A stretch of 64,000 nucleotides of DNA from assembly GCA_958510875.1 (NCBI GenBank), contig OY294071.1, forward strand, positions 35,680,581 through 35,744,580. Direction: 5' to 3'. The notes beneath the pieces are model-generated. The model was not told the DNA's origin, did no database searches, and saw only the letters and a program-made list of their open reading frames with translations. Shown here one piece after another: positions 32,161 through 43,870 of this stretch. The DNA is from Endomychus coccineus. Taxonomy: Eukaryota; Arthropoda; Insecta; Coleoptera; Endomychidae. Position 1 is the stretch's first letter; each line of letters starts with the position of its first letter. The position numbers and the translations under genes were made by a program.

Positions 32161-34085
32161 TCCAAATATAAAAAAAACTGAACTTGCTGGAATTTCTGGA
32201 TATTTTCAAACAGAAAAACAATACCCTACTTCTTCATGATCAAACAGACCTAATTCATTCACCATTATTTTCATTCCACGAATTATTGTCCTGATTAGCT
32301 TCTATACCCTACTGTTATTAGCAATTCTTCAGTATTAGAATGTAAAAATCAAACAGGTAATCCTGTAGTAATAATCCTCTAAGCTCATGAATGACTGACC
32401 ATAGTAGTCCTTTGCTCTATATTGATAAGTATATTTATAGTTGAAGTTATGACGGTCTGAAGATTTAGTAATAACGTTTAAACTCGAGTAACGGAAGTTA
32501 CAAATAAAAGTGATATCAATATAATAGTGTTTGATTTTTCTTTGCTTAAATTCCGACTCTGAACTAGGAATTTAGATAATGTCGAAATACTCTTCTAAAA
32601 GTGAATACACACAAACAGTTTTGGAAGTTATATATTTTTTCTCCGTGGACCAAATTTATCTTGGGTAACTAGAAGTATGAGCTCTCTGCTTCAAAGTAAA
32701 CAGTAGCTCCTTGAACTTGGCAAGTCAATTTTGTAACATAAGTAAATATAGGGGAATATTAGATTTGCACCCATTCCAATAACTATCCAACTGATGATAA
32801 ACATTTACTTAATCGAGGCTTACAATTTCCTTCGCTGAACTTTGATGTTAATTGCTTATGAAATTTGATTTATATTGTTTCAATTAACATCGAATAAATA
32901 ATTCCACTATTACTCTGGAAATTTCTACCAGGCCTACACTATTTTATTCTAATGCGAGGGAATACATAGGGAGCAGTAAATGTTGCAGTGATATAGACTA
33001 AAAAATTGACCAGTGATCTTCAGATTCTTTAAAATGATTAAACTTTTTCTCGGCTTCAATGTTGTGATTTCCTCAATAGCTTAAATCAAGTTCTTGAGGG
33101 AATACAAACGAGTTTTGAAAAATATTTTCCACTATGTCTCCACAATCGTCCAAAGCGAATGGCGTATTTTAATGGCTTAAGATACGACATCGAATTCTTA
33201 TGCCAGTATATTTTGAGCATCATATTTAGTTTGTGTCAAAATTTCAAGTGGATTGCATTTACCATTTGCCCGCTACACGAGAAGAGAAACGACTTCGTTC
33301 GCTAACGCTCACTCCGTCTTAGTTATACGTAGAGAGAACAAATGTTTTGTGCTCAATATTTTGAAATCATTAGAAAGTATTGAAGTGATATGGTTCCTAA
33401 TCAATGAGAAAAGGAAATAATTTCGGCTTCAATTGGAGTCTAACCGATAAAAATACCAATTCATGTTTCTACGAGAACTAAGGCAGACTAATCACTCTGT
33501 ATGTATGAAAAATATTAACATTTAAACTAATTAATTATCCCATTTTTCGTCCAAAGTGACCTCTTAGAAAGTCATCAATCACTTGAATTAATAGGAAAAT
33601 TTAAATCAAGCTGTCAGGACTATGAAATGCGTTTCCCTTCTCCCCCAGTAGCACATTTCCTTCCTTTTGTACTTAAACTTATTTATTATACAAGTATAGT
33701 GTTTGGTTATAATTTAACGATATTATTGGAATCATTTATCATCTTCATTTATTAACTGAATGCTTTATTTTCAATTAAGATTCTTCTATCTCATTACTCA
33801 ATTTTAACACATTACGATATATATTCCAGAAATAGCTGAAATAAAATGAGAATGTATTCACCCATACATTATATATTATGCTCTATCTTGTTCTCCTCGA
33901 GTACAGCTACCTGTATTAATTATGTTTATCGATATCATCAGTATACGACAAAAAATTTCTGCCTGACTTAGATCCAGCTATCGCAGAAGTTCAAAATGTT
34001 GATAAGGCTAAGTCTTATTAGCCTTGGTAAGAAACAGAAGTTTTATTTTTTATGTCAATAAGTTTTCTGACAAAAGTCACTCATT
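32161..34085. other. Long stretch with nothing recognised
   Basis: AT-rich, no domain-bearing frames. A 5' mariner terminal inverted repeat was looked for toward 33960-34090 and not identified. Confidence 0.3.
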
Positions 34086-35085
34086 TATCACGATGTCAAA
34101 AGTCACGAAAATTGAGTTCCCAGCTGTTATCAAATTTGTTACTCGGTAGTTTCTCTTCAAGCGCATCAAAGATCTGCTAGATGGGGTCCACGGGGAACAT
34201 TTACCGTTGTATTAAGTGCTAAAAGATTGATCAAAGTGGTTTCGAATGGGAGAGGAATCTTTGGAAGTTGTCACCAGAACAGGAAAGATGGTGGAAGTGG
34301 TGGCAGACGACTAAATTGGCCTTATTGGGAATTCAGTATTAGGCGATCGACGCTTCAAGGTGACAGAAATAGCAAAAATTGATAAACTTTCAGATACTAG
34401 CGGTCGCCGAATCATCCACGAACATTTAGGCATGAATGGAGCTTATGCAAAGTGGGTTCCCAAACAAATCTCAGCAGTTCGGTGCCAGCGTTGTGTTGAA
34501 TGTGCTTCCTCCTTTTGGAGCTCTGTGGAGGAAACTCTGTAGACGTGTTGAAGACAATTGTTGTCACAGGAATTGAAAGCATGGTTCTTTACTATGATCC
34601 TTGGTCCTACAGGGAGTCGTTGGAATGGAGGCGGAAAGGTGAAACTCCACCAAAAAAGATTAGAGTATGTCGGTCTAAGAAAGGATGATGGCTACAATCA
34701 TCTGTGAGGGCATTCTTCTTGAAGACTTTAGATAACGCAATACCATAATTATCGGAGCATATAGTTTAGTACTCCCGCATAAATTACTTCTAGAGAAAGT
34801 ACGTGGAGAACTAACCAGAGGCACGAAGTCGACCGGGCATACTGCTGGAATTACGCAAGCCATAATTCGGAACGGTGGCTTACTATTGCTTGAGGATTTG
34901 AAGAAGATTTTTCGGGGACACCATTCCAGTGATAACGAAGAGATGAAGGTTGTAGTTTGGGCACAAGCCAAAGGAACATTTTTCGAGCAGTTATTGTTGA
35001 AACGATGTAATGGTGCATTGATGTTAGAGGGGATTATATATAAAAATGAAATTGAATTATGAGCCGTTTGTTAGATATGCAGGGC
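34086..35085 (+). pseudogene. Dead mariner-family transposase
   Basis: Homology runs through the expected order of a ~345-residue mariner transposase, but in broken frames. The helix-turn-helix linker region reads RRFKVTEIAKIDKLS, then a HEHLGM motif and AKWVPKQIS (34350-34475). The second catalytic region reads YYDPWSYRESLEWRRKGETP then PKKIRV (34590-34665), matching the YDPE...W..KG...PKK signature. The C-terminal region reads LLLEDLKKIFRGHHSSDNEE then FFEQLLLKRCNGALMLEG (34880-35030), matching the L..LKKWL..Q.F.SNEE block. The first and third catalytic Asp cannot be located with confidence. Stops and frameshifts throughout mean no activity. Terminal inverted repeats not identified. Confidence 0.8.
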
Positions 35086-35869
35086 AATTTTGGCGCTACC
35101 CTGGTACATGCGTTTGAATAAAGTATAGAGAGACAGAGACATGATAGGATACCTCTTTTCATTCTAGAACTAAGTTTCATTCGCCAACATTTATAGATTA
35201 ATAGTATTGGATATGAATTCAATTTTGCTCTTGCATCCACGAAATAAATTTATAACAACAGCTACCACGAATAATGAGTGATTTCATAGAGTTTATTGTG
35301 GGAATAATCAAGTCACATGTTACTTCAGTGCAATCCATTCTCTTTGTTCGATGCACGCTCCTTAGCTCTGTACGTGCCTGAATTAGCACCGAAATTACTG
35401 GATGAAAATTGAGTGTGGAATGGGGAAGTATTCGGCAAATAGCAAGCTATCCCCATCTGCACAAATTTCCCGAGACGTTCAATCTCCCCAAATTTTAATG
35501 ACTCTAATGAATACTATTAAATGCTACCTGTATCGCCGCAGGTTCACTCGCTTTTTCGGTAATTTGTTTTCAATTTTATTCAAAACTCAAACGTTACGCG
35601 ATAACACGTGGCCATATCATTGGCATAACCAGAAGTAACTCTTTCAATGGAAATGTATACTCGATACATCGTGCAGAAAGTCGAAGAAGTATAATTTGAC
35701 GTGATATCATTGACGAAGTCGGTGAGAAGGAAAGAGTCAGAGGATATGTAGATTTGCCAATACTATATTCTAAACCAATACAATGAAAATAAGTCTGTCA
35801 ATCGAAGTTACATCTCATTCGTGTGAATTAAGGTGAAGAGGAAAAGTGAACAGCACAAAATCTGCAGGC
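35086..35869. other. No feature recognised
   Basis: Chance frames only (for example 35402-35638). Confidence 0.3.
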
Positions 35870-36510
35870 ATTGCAATACTTATACTCCAGGACAGAACGA
35901 ATCTGATCATGAGGAGCCGCTGATTTATCTATAGCTCTTGGAACGTGATGGAAAACTAAGTTTCTGCGAAGCAGTTTTCGGAATGAACCTCATGTGATCG
36001 TCCGATGAGAGGAAGTTGTCAGTGGTCGTACCAAGCATGGACATTGAGGACTTCGTAGGAACAAAGGTACCTGAAACAATTATATTAGGGATTGTGGGGT
36101 CTTCCTAGGAAAAATACAAGTTTGAGTTTTGGTAGCATCATCTTCATTCATTGCATCGACCTGTATTACACCTCTGGCTTCATTGGATGATATGGAGGCT
36201 CTAGAGGGGAAGGCAGTATGGATTTTACCATTATTTGCCAAGCTAAGGAGGGGACATGAAGCTACTTCCACATGGGTGATGTATCTGAGAAAAAACTTGA
36301 TAGAAGTTGACAAAGTTGGGGCGACATACTATATGACGAAACTTTCCAAAAAAGGACTTGGTGCCAGAGAAGGTCACAAATGCTTTGGATTTATCCAATG
36401 CTAGAGTTAGACATTCCCCATATTTCCAACCATGCACCAGGTTTGTATGAAAGGATAAACAATGTGGTGTTGGTTCAGATGCAGGTTTCACGAGAGCAGT
36501 AAACGGAATT
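35870..36510 (-). pseudogene. Family S fragment
   Basis: The - strand shows AFPSRASISSNEARGVIQVDA and related RT-downstream blocks around 36080-36313. Also present are the CTCATGTGATCGTCC and ATGGACATTGAGGACTTC spacer blocks seen in S11, and upstream WKYGECLTLALDKSKAF at 36370-36430 (normally LDISKAF). It ends near 36510, where the sequence matches the S region CCGTCTGG. Confidence 0.65.
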
Positions 36511-36599
36511 CTGTCTGAATTCAGATCAAGCAGGATGCCTAATATATGTAAATTTGCCGGAAATATATAAATTTGTGGTCTTATTCTGAATATAAATAA

Positions 36600-36900
36600 A
36601 CAAAAGTCACAGTAAAATTCTTAGGTGATCAAAACATACCAACAGGAATTCCACAAGGAACAGTCCTTCGTCCAATTTTATTTGTGGTCTGTATCAGCTC
36701 TCTACTCCTAATTCATAATGATGACATAGTTATATCATATACAGATGACACAGTTCTAATTTTTTGAAACTATAACTAGAATCAACTGCGTGATAAAACA
36801 GCCGGTATCACAAGATCAAAGGTAACTTGATGGAATAATCAGTTGAAATTAATCGAAGATGAAAGGTATACCTACACAATCTATGAATCATATGAAATCA
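36600..36900 (+). pseudogene. Short RT fragment of another non-LTR element
   Basis: + strand: TGIPQGTVLRPILFVVCISS then DDIVISYTDDTVLIF, the GxPQG and YxDD boxes at 36649-36765. A stop follows directly. Family not determined. Confidence 0.6.
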
Positions 36901-38659
36901 TATATACTTATTGCGAAGTGGTAATTAGTTATTAAGGTGATTTGAAATTGAGTTTTGATTTTGCACTCGGTAAATTATTTAACAAGTTGGTTCAGTAGCA
37001 TTAGTTTGTACCAATTGAATTCATAACACAAACCTATGCTATTAGTAGAATTAACACTATTTTAGCTAGTGCCCTCAGAGAAAATCCATCATGTTTTGAA
37101 TAAAGCAGTTGAAAATAAGTTCGGAACAGAGATATTCACAAAAAGTTCCAAAAATAATGACATATTTAATTTCACATAAGCCAATAGAAAACGTAAATTC
37201 AGGCATAATTGTCTTTAATGCTTTATAGTTTTGGGAATGAAATTTTAATTGATTCTTCAGGGAAGATGTTGAAAAACTGTATCGATTAGCTATCGTATAT
37301 GGTAGACAATATCTCTAAAATTGAAACTAACTTAACTTAAAACAGTGCAAACTCCTTTTTCGCGAGGGCTTGTCATTGGATGAAGGGATAAAGAGGTCAT
37401 GTAACATTCTCGAGGCAAACCTGATTCTCAATTCATTAGGTAAATATCTTTCACCGATAGCTATCATAGCCGGACACGTTGGGTTTTCAATTCCAGTTAG
37501 GGACCTAATTATTTATAGCTAAAAGTGTTATGTATAATGCAAAAGGCTTATACCTGATTAAATAAGTGTCTTGATATCATGCCACCTTCAACACTCTCTA
37601 GGGACGAAGCATAGCGATTGTCGATCTTGCGACCTTATGAGTCATCATGACTACGCCGATCGATTTTGTGAACGAAAAGGTTCATAATGAGAGTTGAATG
37701 GAATTATTTTAAGTTGAAGGTCTTTTTAATGTTTCCTCATTTGTATTTTACGTTTTGGAAGAAATATGAACCATAGATTTTTGAATTAGAATTAAATGAA
37801 CTATACGAGGAATTACAACTTTCTTGAAAGAAAATTACGTGGCCAGACCAAAATCCACACCAGAGAGTAATCTCTTCTGGTTGCAGTCGACACTCATCGA
37901 TCTCTAGTGGATTCACTTTACCCCTAATCGTTTCGTTCTGTTTATTAACGAAGCCTCAAAAATGTCAAATATGAAAACTTTGATTTCCGCTAGTTTGATA
38001 AAGTAGTCGTTCTTCGTACTATTTGTTTCAAGAAGCAACGGTGTTAGCGATACAGTAATTTTATTTATTTATTAAATTAGCAAAAATCAAACTTTCGATA
38101 TTATTTAATTCAAGTTACTTTAATGTTCTCGGGTCAAATCTTTCATATAATCTTCTAATTTGCACGCAATTCATAATGTATATGTTGATAATGTATATAC
38201 CCTCTATATTAATATTTTTGCGAATGCAAGCTCATGATGAACATCACCATATTCTAGCTTTTATTTATCACTGTAATTCTTTCCGTGTTGAGCTTATGTT
38301 TGATTCCCCAACTGTCAACAATGGTGACGCTCATTCATTATTAACAACTGAATATGCAGAGAAACAACTCACCGACTATGGGGAATGTGAGATTTCATTA
38401 ATTTTTCATGTTCGAATTTGAGAAATAATAGAATTGCGTCAAATATGTACCTCTGTTATCGAAGTCTCATTTGTATGGTTTCCAATAGGAACTTAGATTG
38501 TTATAAGAACGAATAAACAAACCCTTTTGGATTAAAAATACAAGATGTGATAATCATGTTCACTTAGGAAATAAGAGGTAGGTCAGATTTCAGACTCGGC
38601 TTCAACAAAGTTATAATCTGCCTAAGAATTTATGATACTGCCCATCAATGATGGGAGTT
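36901..38659. other. No feature recognised
   Basis: The 81-codon frame at 38176-38421 has no known domain. No shared repeats noticed. Confidence 0.3.
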
Positions 38660-39173
38660 CGAGGCTTTCCGGAGATATTATTTTAATAATTCTTGGCTTA
38701 AGATGGATTCCGCGTCACAATAGCACAAGTTGATGCCGACGTTTTGCTCACCATTACTGGTGGAATCTTCAGGGCAGGCTTGAGACTTGAACTGAAACTG
38801 ATTCTTCTGGTTTCTGTATCGGTATTTATTGTGGGTATAACCTTCAAGCTACACAGTTCTCTGCCTCTATTCCGCTGGTTAACTCCGTTCTGGCACCTGA
38901 CCCTGCCGTTGTGTGATCATGTGTGAAGTGGAATTTTCGAGGATGGCTTCTCAAATGTTGGAAAGGTAATATCCTGAGTCTCAGTTTAAATAATTTGGAT
39001 GTTTTAGGATTTCTATCGTTCAAGAATTCTTCGCTTTTAGTATTTTCGAAAAGGATTTGAAGATTAGAGTAAAACTTATGTTCCGCAAGTGCAGATCTAC
39101 TGGTGTCACGAAGCCTTGTACAGCGTTCATGTTGTTTCACTAATGCAGACTTTACCGCAAGAACAGAGAATGC

Positions 39174-39186
39174 TATAAAAACCTTC
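39174..39186. repeat. Left target-site duplication of the T insertion
   Basis: TATAAAAACCTTC, repeated at 39533-39545. In the uninterrupted P1 copy this site reads TATAAATACCTTC once (20250-20263), confirming the empty site. Confidence 0.85.
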
Positions 39187-39192
39187 ATGCTT

Positions 39193-39252
39193 TATATTTT
39201 CGTCTTTACGTACGTTTCGGTCTCACGACCATTATCAGAAGACTTATTATTT
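39193..39252 (-). ncRNA. Hammerhead motif, left arm of T
   Basis: On the - strand: stem I GTCTT/AAGAC, core box CTGATAA (the conserved CTGATGA with G8 changed to A), stem II GGTC/GACC with loop GTGA, GAAA, and stem III ACGTACGT. The core change should abolish cleavage. Confidence 0.6.
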
Positions 39253-39402
39253 CAATAACCTGATTACTTAAAACTATTTGTATTGTTACAATTTCGATTT
39301 CGTGTTTCTGTTCGTTTCGGCGACGTTGGCATTTAAATGAAATTTTTCCGATAAGGACGCTTTGTTTTAATACAAATAGTTTTAAGTAATCAGGTTATTG
39401 AA

Positions 39403-39459
39403 ATAATAAGTCTTTTGATGATGGTCGTGAGACCGAAACGTACGTAAAGACGAAATTAT
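39403..39459 (+). ncRNA. Hammerhead motif, right arm of T
   Basis: Stem I: GTCTT (39410-39414) pairs with AAGAC (39447-39451), extended past an internal loop by ATAAT (39403-39407) with ATTAT (39455-39459). The first core box is TTGATGA (C3 changed to T). Stem II is GGTC-GTGA-GACC and the second box is GAAA. Stem III is ACGTACGT, which can close as AC-GTAC-GT within one molecule or pair as an 8-nt palindrome between two. Expected cleavage would follow A39446. Only the C3 change argues against activity. Confidence 0.65.
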
Positions 39460-39532
39460 AAAGCATAAGTGTTAATCTGACCTATTTCCCGAGAATTTAT
39501 ATATAATTCATACCTGGGTCAAGAATCTTTAT

Positions 39533-39545
39533 TATAAAAACCTTC
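39533..39545. repeat. Right target-site duplication of the T insertion
   Basis: TATAAAAACCTTC, matching 39174-39186. Confidence 0.85.
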
Positions 39546-40257
39546 TAAATAAAGAGGAGGAAGGGGACCTCTGATAGGTTCGTAAAACCTAGATATTATT
39601 GGAAGTGTGGAAAAACGAGTAGAAATATTATGCTTTTGGAGATTCGTTATATTTTCAATTCATGGATAAAGAAGTTTGGGGGTTTGTAGCTCAGGCTGAT
39701 TTGAAATTTTGGGCGAAGTGTATTTCTTTATGGCTTTTTGAATGTTGTGATGTGAGAAATTATTCGATAATAAGACAGATTCTAATTCTGATTTTAAGGA
39801 TTGGGATTAGAATAAGTTAACAGCTCTGTGGATCAAGGAGCTTATGACAGATTGCTTCCGGGCAGGGTGGACGTGGGAAATCTCATTGAGGTATCTATCG
39901 TTGTGAGAGGGTTTCCGAAATACCCCAAAGTACTGTTGACTAACTGAACATCTATGAACGGGAATGAACCTTTCGATTCTTCTTCCATGGTGACACGGAT
40001 ATTGTAATGTAATGAATTTAAATCAATTGAGGAAAGGAACAAGATTTCCGCGAACATGCTGCCAAATATCAAAAGTGTCGTCGATATATCTTAGTCGGCT
40101 TGAGAACAGATGAGTCAATAGCATCTTGCTCAAGTGAGGAACCCATGGCAGCTTTCGAGGATTGCCCGTAAAACTTGCCTTCGTACAGAAAATATGTGGA
40201 AGGTAGACAAAAATTAATTAACGGAAGTGAGTCCATTGGAATGTTGGCAGGTAATAG

Positions 40258-40885
40258 TTGAGAAATTATGGAAAGGGTGTCTGGAATAGGATAGATACGA
40301 TAGACATCCTAAGACATCGAGAGACTCCTGGGCTTGTTTTGTTGTGCAGGGGGACCCTGGCCGAATTAGCCAGAAGGAACAAACTTCAGCTGGTATGGAA
40401 ACCCGCTCATTTTGGCGTGAACGATGAATTGGCCAAACGGGGTTACGTAGACACCTCTGGCCCCGATCCAGCACGGAGTTCTCGCCCAACCGCTCGAAAA
40501 CCCTTCTCTCTATAAGCAGAAAAGGCTTTAAACTGGTGTCAAGACTTCTCATAAGACACTGCCATCTGAGCAAACATCTACACTTATTGGGCATCGTTGA
40601 TGCCCCAGGTTGTAGTTGATGCAGAGAGGGGGACAAAACTGCCTCTCATATTCTAGTAGAATGTCCAGCACTTGCTTCTCTTAGACTACAACACCTCGGC
40701 AGCGCATATATGCCGCCCGATACCATGAGAGATATCAGTTCATGCAGAATCCTAGCCTTTGGCGCTGCCTTAGGCGTGCTGGACTGATTCTTTGAATTAA
40801 GGGGCGCACAATGGAGTCAATTAGGCGGTCTAAGTGTTCTGGATTTGTCCGCTCCCGTTTCGATTCATAGATTACTTGAGAATCT
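40258..40885 (+). pseudogene. Family R copy B: RNase H and C-terminal end
   Basis: The frame at 40258-40515 ends ELARRNKLQLVWKPAHFGVN then DELAKRGYVDTSGPDP, the last RNase H block with its conserved W and H. Next come HLLGIVDAPGCS and DKTASHILVECPALASLRLQ (40575-40690), the Cys/His knuckle, and SCRILAFGAALGVLD. The 3'UTR (GGCGCACAATGGAGTCAATT) matches copy A at 2880. 5'-truncated within RNase H. It lies between P3 and P4. Confidence 0.8.
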
Positions 40886-40889
40886 TATC

Positions 40890-41205
40890 TTCTCCCATCG
40901 TCGGAAATTCCACTTCGCACATGATCACAAAACGGCAAGGTCAGGTGTCAGGACGGAGTTAACCACCGGAATGAAGGCAGTGAACTATATAGCGTAAATG
41001 TTTTCTCACAATAAATACCGCTTCAGAAACCTGAAGAATCAGTTTCAGTTGAAGCCTCAAACCTGCCCTGAGATGCCACCTGTAATAGTTGGCAGAACGT
41101 GGCATCAAGTCGAGCTATTGTGACGCGGAATCCATCCGGAAACCAAGAATTTTCAATATTAGTTATCCGCGGAAAGTTTGCTACTAGCGTAGCTAGTTCC
41201 CAGTA
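40890..41205 (+). mobile_element. Penelope-like element P4, 3' untranslated end
   Basis: Matches 20805-21064 of P2 and extends past it (TTAGTTATCCGCGGAAAG) in the way P1 does (its complement has TTAGCTGTTCGCGGAAG). The hammerhead region at 41070-41115 is degraded: CTGAAGA is CTGAGA and the GAAA box is AGAA. Oriented opposite to P3. Confidence 0.7.
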
Positions 41206-42109
41206 GGCATCGTATATGTTACATTTCTTCTTCTACCAATTCGAAATCGTTAGATATGAGGGAAGTTCATCTATTAATTGGGCAATCACATTTTACAAGT
41301 TGTATGTTGGAAGAGCTCTATTGTCAGATATGAGCTTTTCAGGCTAACTGTTCAGATTATAATAGCAATGCAAAGCAGAGAGAGTTGGGAAGATCACACG
41401 AATTGACTTGTACGCTCTATAACAGTTTGTGAATTTAGAAGAATTGCGCGAGCAAGTTTCAACCTCACTAAAACTCATGAATATGAGAGGAAATTAATTC
41501 TTAGGCATTCTTGGTTGAAATATTTCGACTTGTAAATTATAGTAATTAAGGAAGTAGAGCATATTTTGGAAGACTTAACTTTATGTTGTTTGTTTTGTGA
41601 AACTCAATATGTCGATATGAAATATAATCAAGAAGTTATAATGCCATAATTTTCATCCAACAAAAAGCACCCTACATTGCGCTCATGTGAATAGATTTGT
41701 TTTTAAAACTTTACCTTTCACCGGCCTATAGGGAATTTGAGTGGCTTACCTGTAACAAATAAAATCAATTAGTATGTAAGAGTATTTATAAGATATTGAG
41801 ATGCATGAATATAATAGAATAATTTTATTGGTCTTATCTAAGTGTGAGTTCAAAATGTAAAATTCAATAACTGGGTAGGATGTAATTTTTCCCAATCCTT
41901 ATGCCATAGATATACATATACAACCAGTTTCGGGGTATATCATTCCATTCAATCTCCAGTGCAGATTTCAAAGATTCAAGTTATCAGTTACCATCGGTAA
42001 GTATCATTTGATTAGTTTTATTTTTATAATCGAATTTGATTGAATTAGTCTTATGGATAATTAAGTTCAAGTAATTCTTTGTGGACCAAGAATCCAAAAA
42101 ATCTAATAA
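41206..42109. other. No feature recognised
   Basis: AT-rich without domain-bearing frames. Confidence 0.3.
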
Positions 42110-42480
42110 ATGAAGTATTTTACGTTGTATTTCAGAAACGGATCATTCTGGAAAGATTGCAGGAGTGTTGTCGACTATCGTGATATTATCTCTTCAATAA
42201 ACCCCGGGAGTTCATTCACGTGCATAATAAACAGGGGCCCTAATATGTTACCCTGGGGAATATCTACGTGTATGTATTTTATGTCCAATTTTATGCTGTC
42301 GCAAGATGTATCAGTATATGATACATATTGACAACTATTCTGTGATGAAGGAAGGAACCGGTGAGGTTTCTTTATATCTAGGCCGTGGCTCCATATCACC
42401 CAGTGGAGCAGTTCCAATTCGAAAGTATACAGCAAGCTCCTGAGGTGAACGAACAGCCACTTGTCGAACACCCAGTCAAG
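42110..42480 (-). pseudogene. Non-LTR RT fragment
   Basis: The - strand frame at 42175-42471 contains SCQYVSYTDTSCDS then DIPQGNILGPLFIMHVNELP, the GxPQGSxLGPLLF block with G changed to D. The YxDD box would lie below 42175 and is not seen. Confidence 0.65.
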
Positions 42481-42484
42481 ACAG

Positions 42485-42760
42485 CGTGTCCGGATAGGTG
42501 GTTAGTGCCCTGAAGAAGTTTAACACCATCTTCGTATATAGTTTCTGGATCATCTCAGTGTCGCATAGCTCTATGGAAAGTGCTCTGCGTCTTGGTGGAA
42601 TCAGTATTCATCATCTGCACAAAATGTGCACTGTCGTTTCGTTTTCTTGTTCGCACCACCTGCACAAGGGGGAATTGCTTTATTTTGTGGAGGTGACAGT
42701 TGAACGGTCCATGTCCCGTTGTTAGATACACAGATGTGTCAGCAGTATGGCATCGGTCTT
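42485..42760 (-). pseudogene. C-terminal knuckle of an RNase H-type non-LTR element
   Basis: The - strand reads NSPLCRWCEQENETTVHILC around 42600-42670, the C-x2-C...H-x3-C post-RNase H motif. It precedes, rather than follows, the RT fragment at 42110-42480, so the two are separate insertions or a rearranged copy. Confidence 0.55.
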
Positions 42761-43569
42761 AAATCTCTTTCGAGTGTTGTGATCTGACTTAGTAGATCGT
42801 CTCTCTGAAGGTACACGTCGAGACATTTTTGAATCTATTTAGACTATTTTAGTTTTAATTGGTGAGAATCCGGTACACCTGGGATCAAGGGCCCCTGAGG
42901 CGTCTATGCAAGATTTCCCCTCCTCTAGGCAAAAGAAAACTCACTGTGGACACGTTTTTGCCGTTCCTATTGGTAGTATCAATTTGTAATTATGAAGATC
43001 GCAGTAAAGTGGAGAAAATAGGAGTTATATTGTTATATTTTTGGGTGCGGTAGCCTCGTTTTGAATGGTATTTCTGACATGCATTTTCAGTTTTTCAAAT
43101 GGAATTGGAGTATTTTATCGAACCATAAGAGTAACCATGTTTCTCAGCTATAAATATGTATCACACTTATGTATTTAACCAGCAAAAGTGTCCCAAATTA
43201 TTATTTCAAGATCATCAATATGACGCAACCGTATATGCTGTCTTTACTATGTGGCAAATTTTGATGGTTCATGTGACATCAAGTATCAGTATAAAACAAA
43301 GTTATATTTCGAAAATCAGCATGACAGTATAAAACATAGAGTTGTGAAATACATTATAATTTCAATGTGACAGTTGTTTCTAAATCATGACAAGCTTCTA
43401 TTTAACTTGTTAATCTATCGATCTATCTATTTGTACGTTTCGGGTAGATTCTTGAAATTTGACTCACTTTTTGTCCTGCAATTAACTACATTGAGCAGAA
43501 ATTCATCATTCGGGTGGCAATGTATTACAGCATATTTATGAGAGAAAAACCAGATGGCGGCTGCAATAT
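42761..43569. other. No feature recognised
   Basis: The 64-codon frame at 42859-43053 is unassigned and probably chance. Confidence 0.3.
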
Positions 43570-43870
43570 GACGCACGAGTATTGTGATTATGGTCCGATT
43601 CTATTTAAAATTGGTATATGGGGTCGTTGTGATCAAAGATCATGAGTTTTTGGAAAAATTCAGAAATTGAGAATGCTTATGGTCCGATTCCATTCAATAT
43701 TGGTATATGGGTGTTTTTGGGGTAGAAAGGAGATCATGATTTTCAGTCAAAATTGAAAAAATCAATATGGAGGCTAAGATGGCAGATGAGTTTTCTGATT
43801 ATGGTCTCATTTTATTCAAAATTGATATTTGGGGTTCTTGGGGTTGGAGATCATGATTTTTATTCCTTCC
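43570..43870. repeat. Degenerate tandem repeat, three units
   Basis: GATTATGGTCCGATTC and TTGGTATATGGG recur, with GATCATGA at the end of each unit. Units start near 43588, 43677 and 43799, so spacing is irregular (89 and 122 bp). Confidence 0.7.

Larger units (their letters stand above)
39187..39532. mobile_element. Family T fold-back element (Penelope-like terminal repeats) nested in P3
   Basis: A 346-bp insertion bounded by 13-bp target duplications. Its left ~105 bp (39190-39297) is the reverse complement of 39366-39465, so it folds back on itself. Both arms hold a hammerhead motif, plus AATAACCTGATTACTTAAAA and its complement. The central ~70 bp (TTTCGGCGACG, GATAAGGACGC) and right end (ATTTCCCGAGAATTT) match the other T copies at 3.8 and 53.2 kb. 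It encodes no protein. The ribozyme, inverted-repeat layout and duplication size point to a Penelope-like, non-autonomous element. Confidence 0.8.
38660..40250 (-). mobile_element. Penelope-like element P3, RT and endonuclease remnants, split by a T insertion
   Basis: The longest P copy. From high to low coordinate on the - strand it starts with RT residues STYFLYEGKFYGQSSKAAMG (40142-40200), matching the PLE F-x-Q-x4-MGxxLS block. Next come HYNIRVTMEEESKGSFPFID (the F-TxE-E-x2-LPFLD block) and a linker with PNFFIHELKI. The GIY-YIG remnant (FYSILCSCGKV) is cut at 39545 by the T element and resumes at 39173 with KQHERCTRLRDTSRSALAEH. The untranslated end contains a degraded hammerhead motif (about 38736-38779, GAAA changed to AAAA). 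Stops and frameshifts make it dead. The 5' side is cut by R copy B at about 40255. Confidence 0.8.

Noticed and set aside
31825..32165. Two overlapping - strand frames (94 and 72 codons)
   Set aside because: They cover the reversed S 3'UTR block and AT-rich DNA; no domain.
40214..40636. 140-codon - strand frame
   Set aside because: It is the antisense shadow of R copy B, whose + strand shows RNase H and knuckle motifs.
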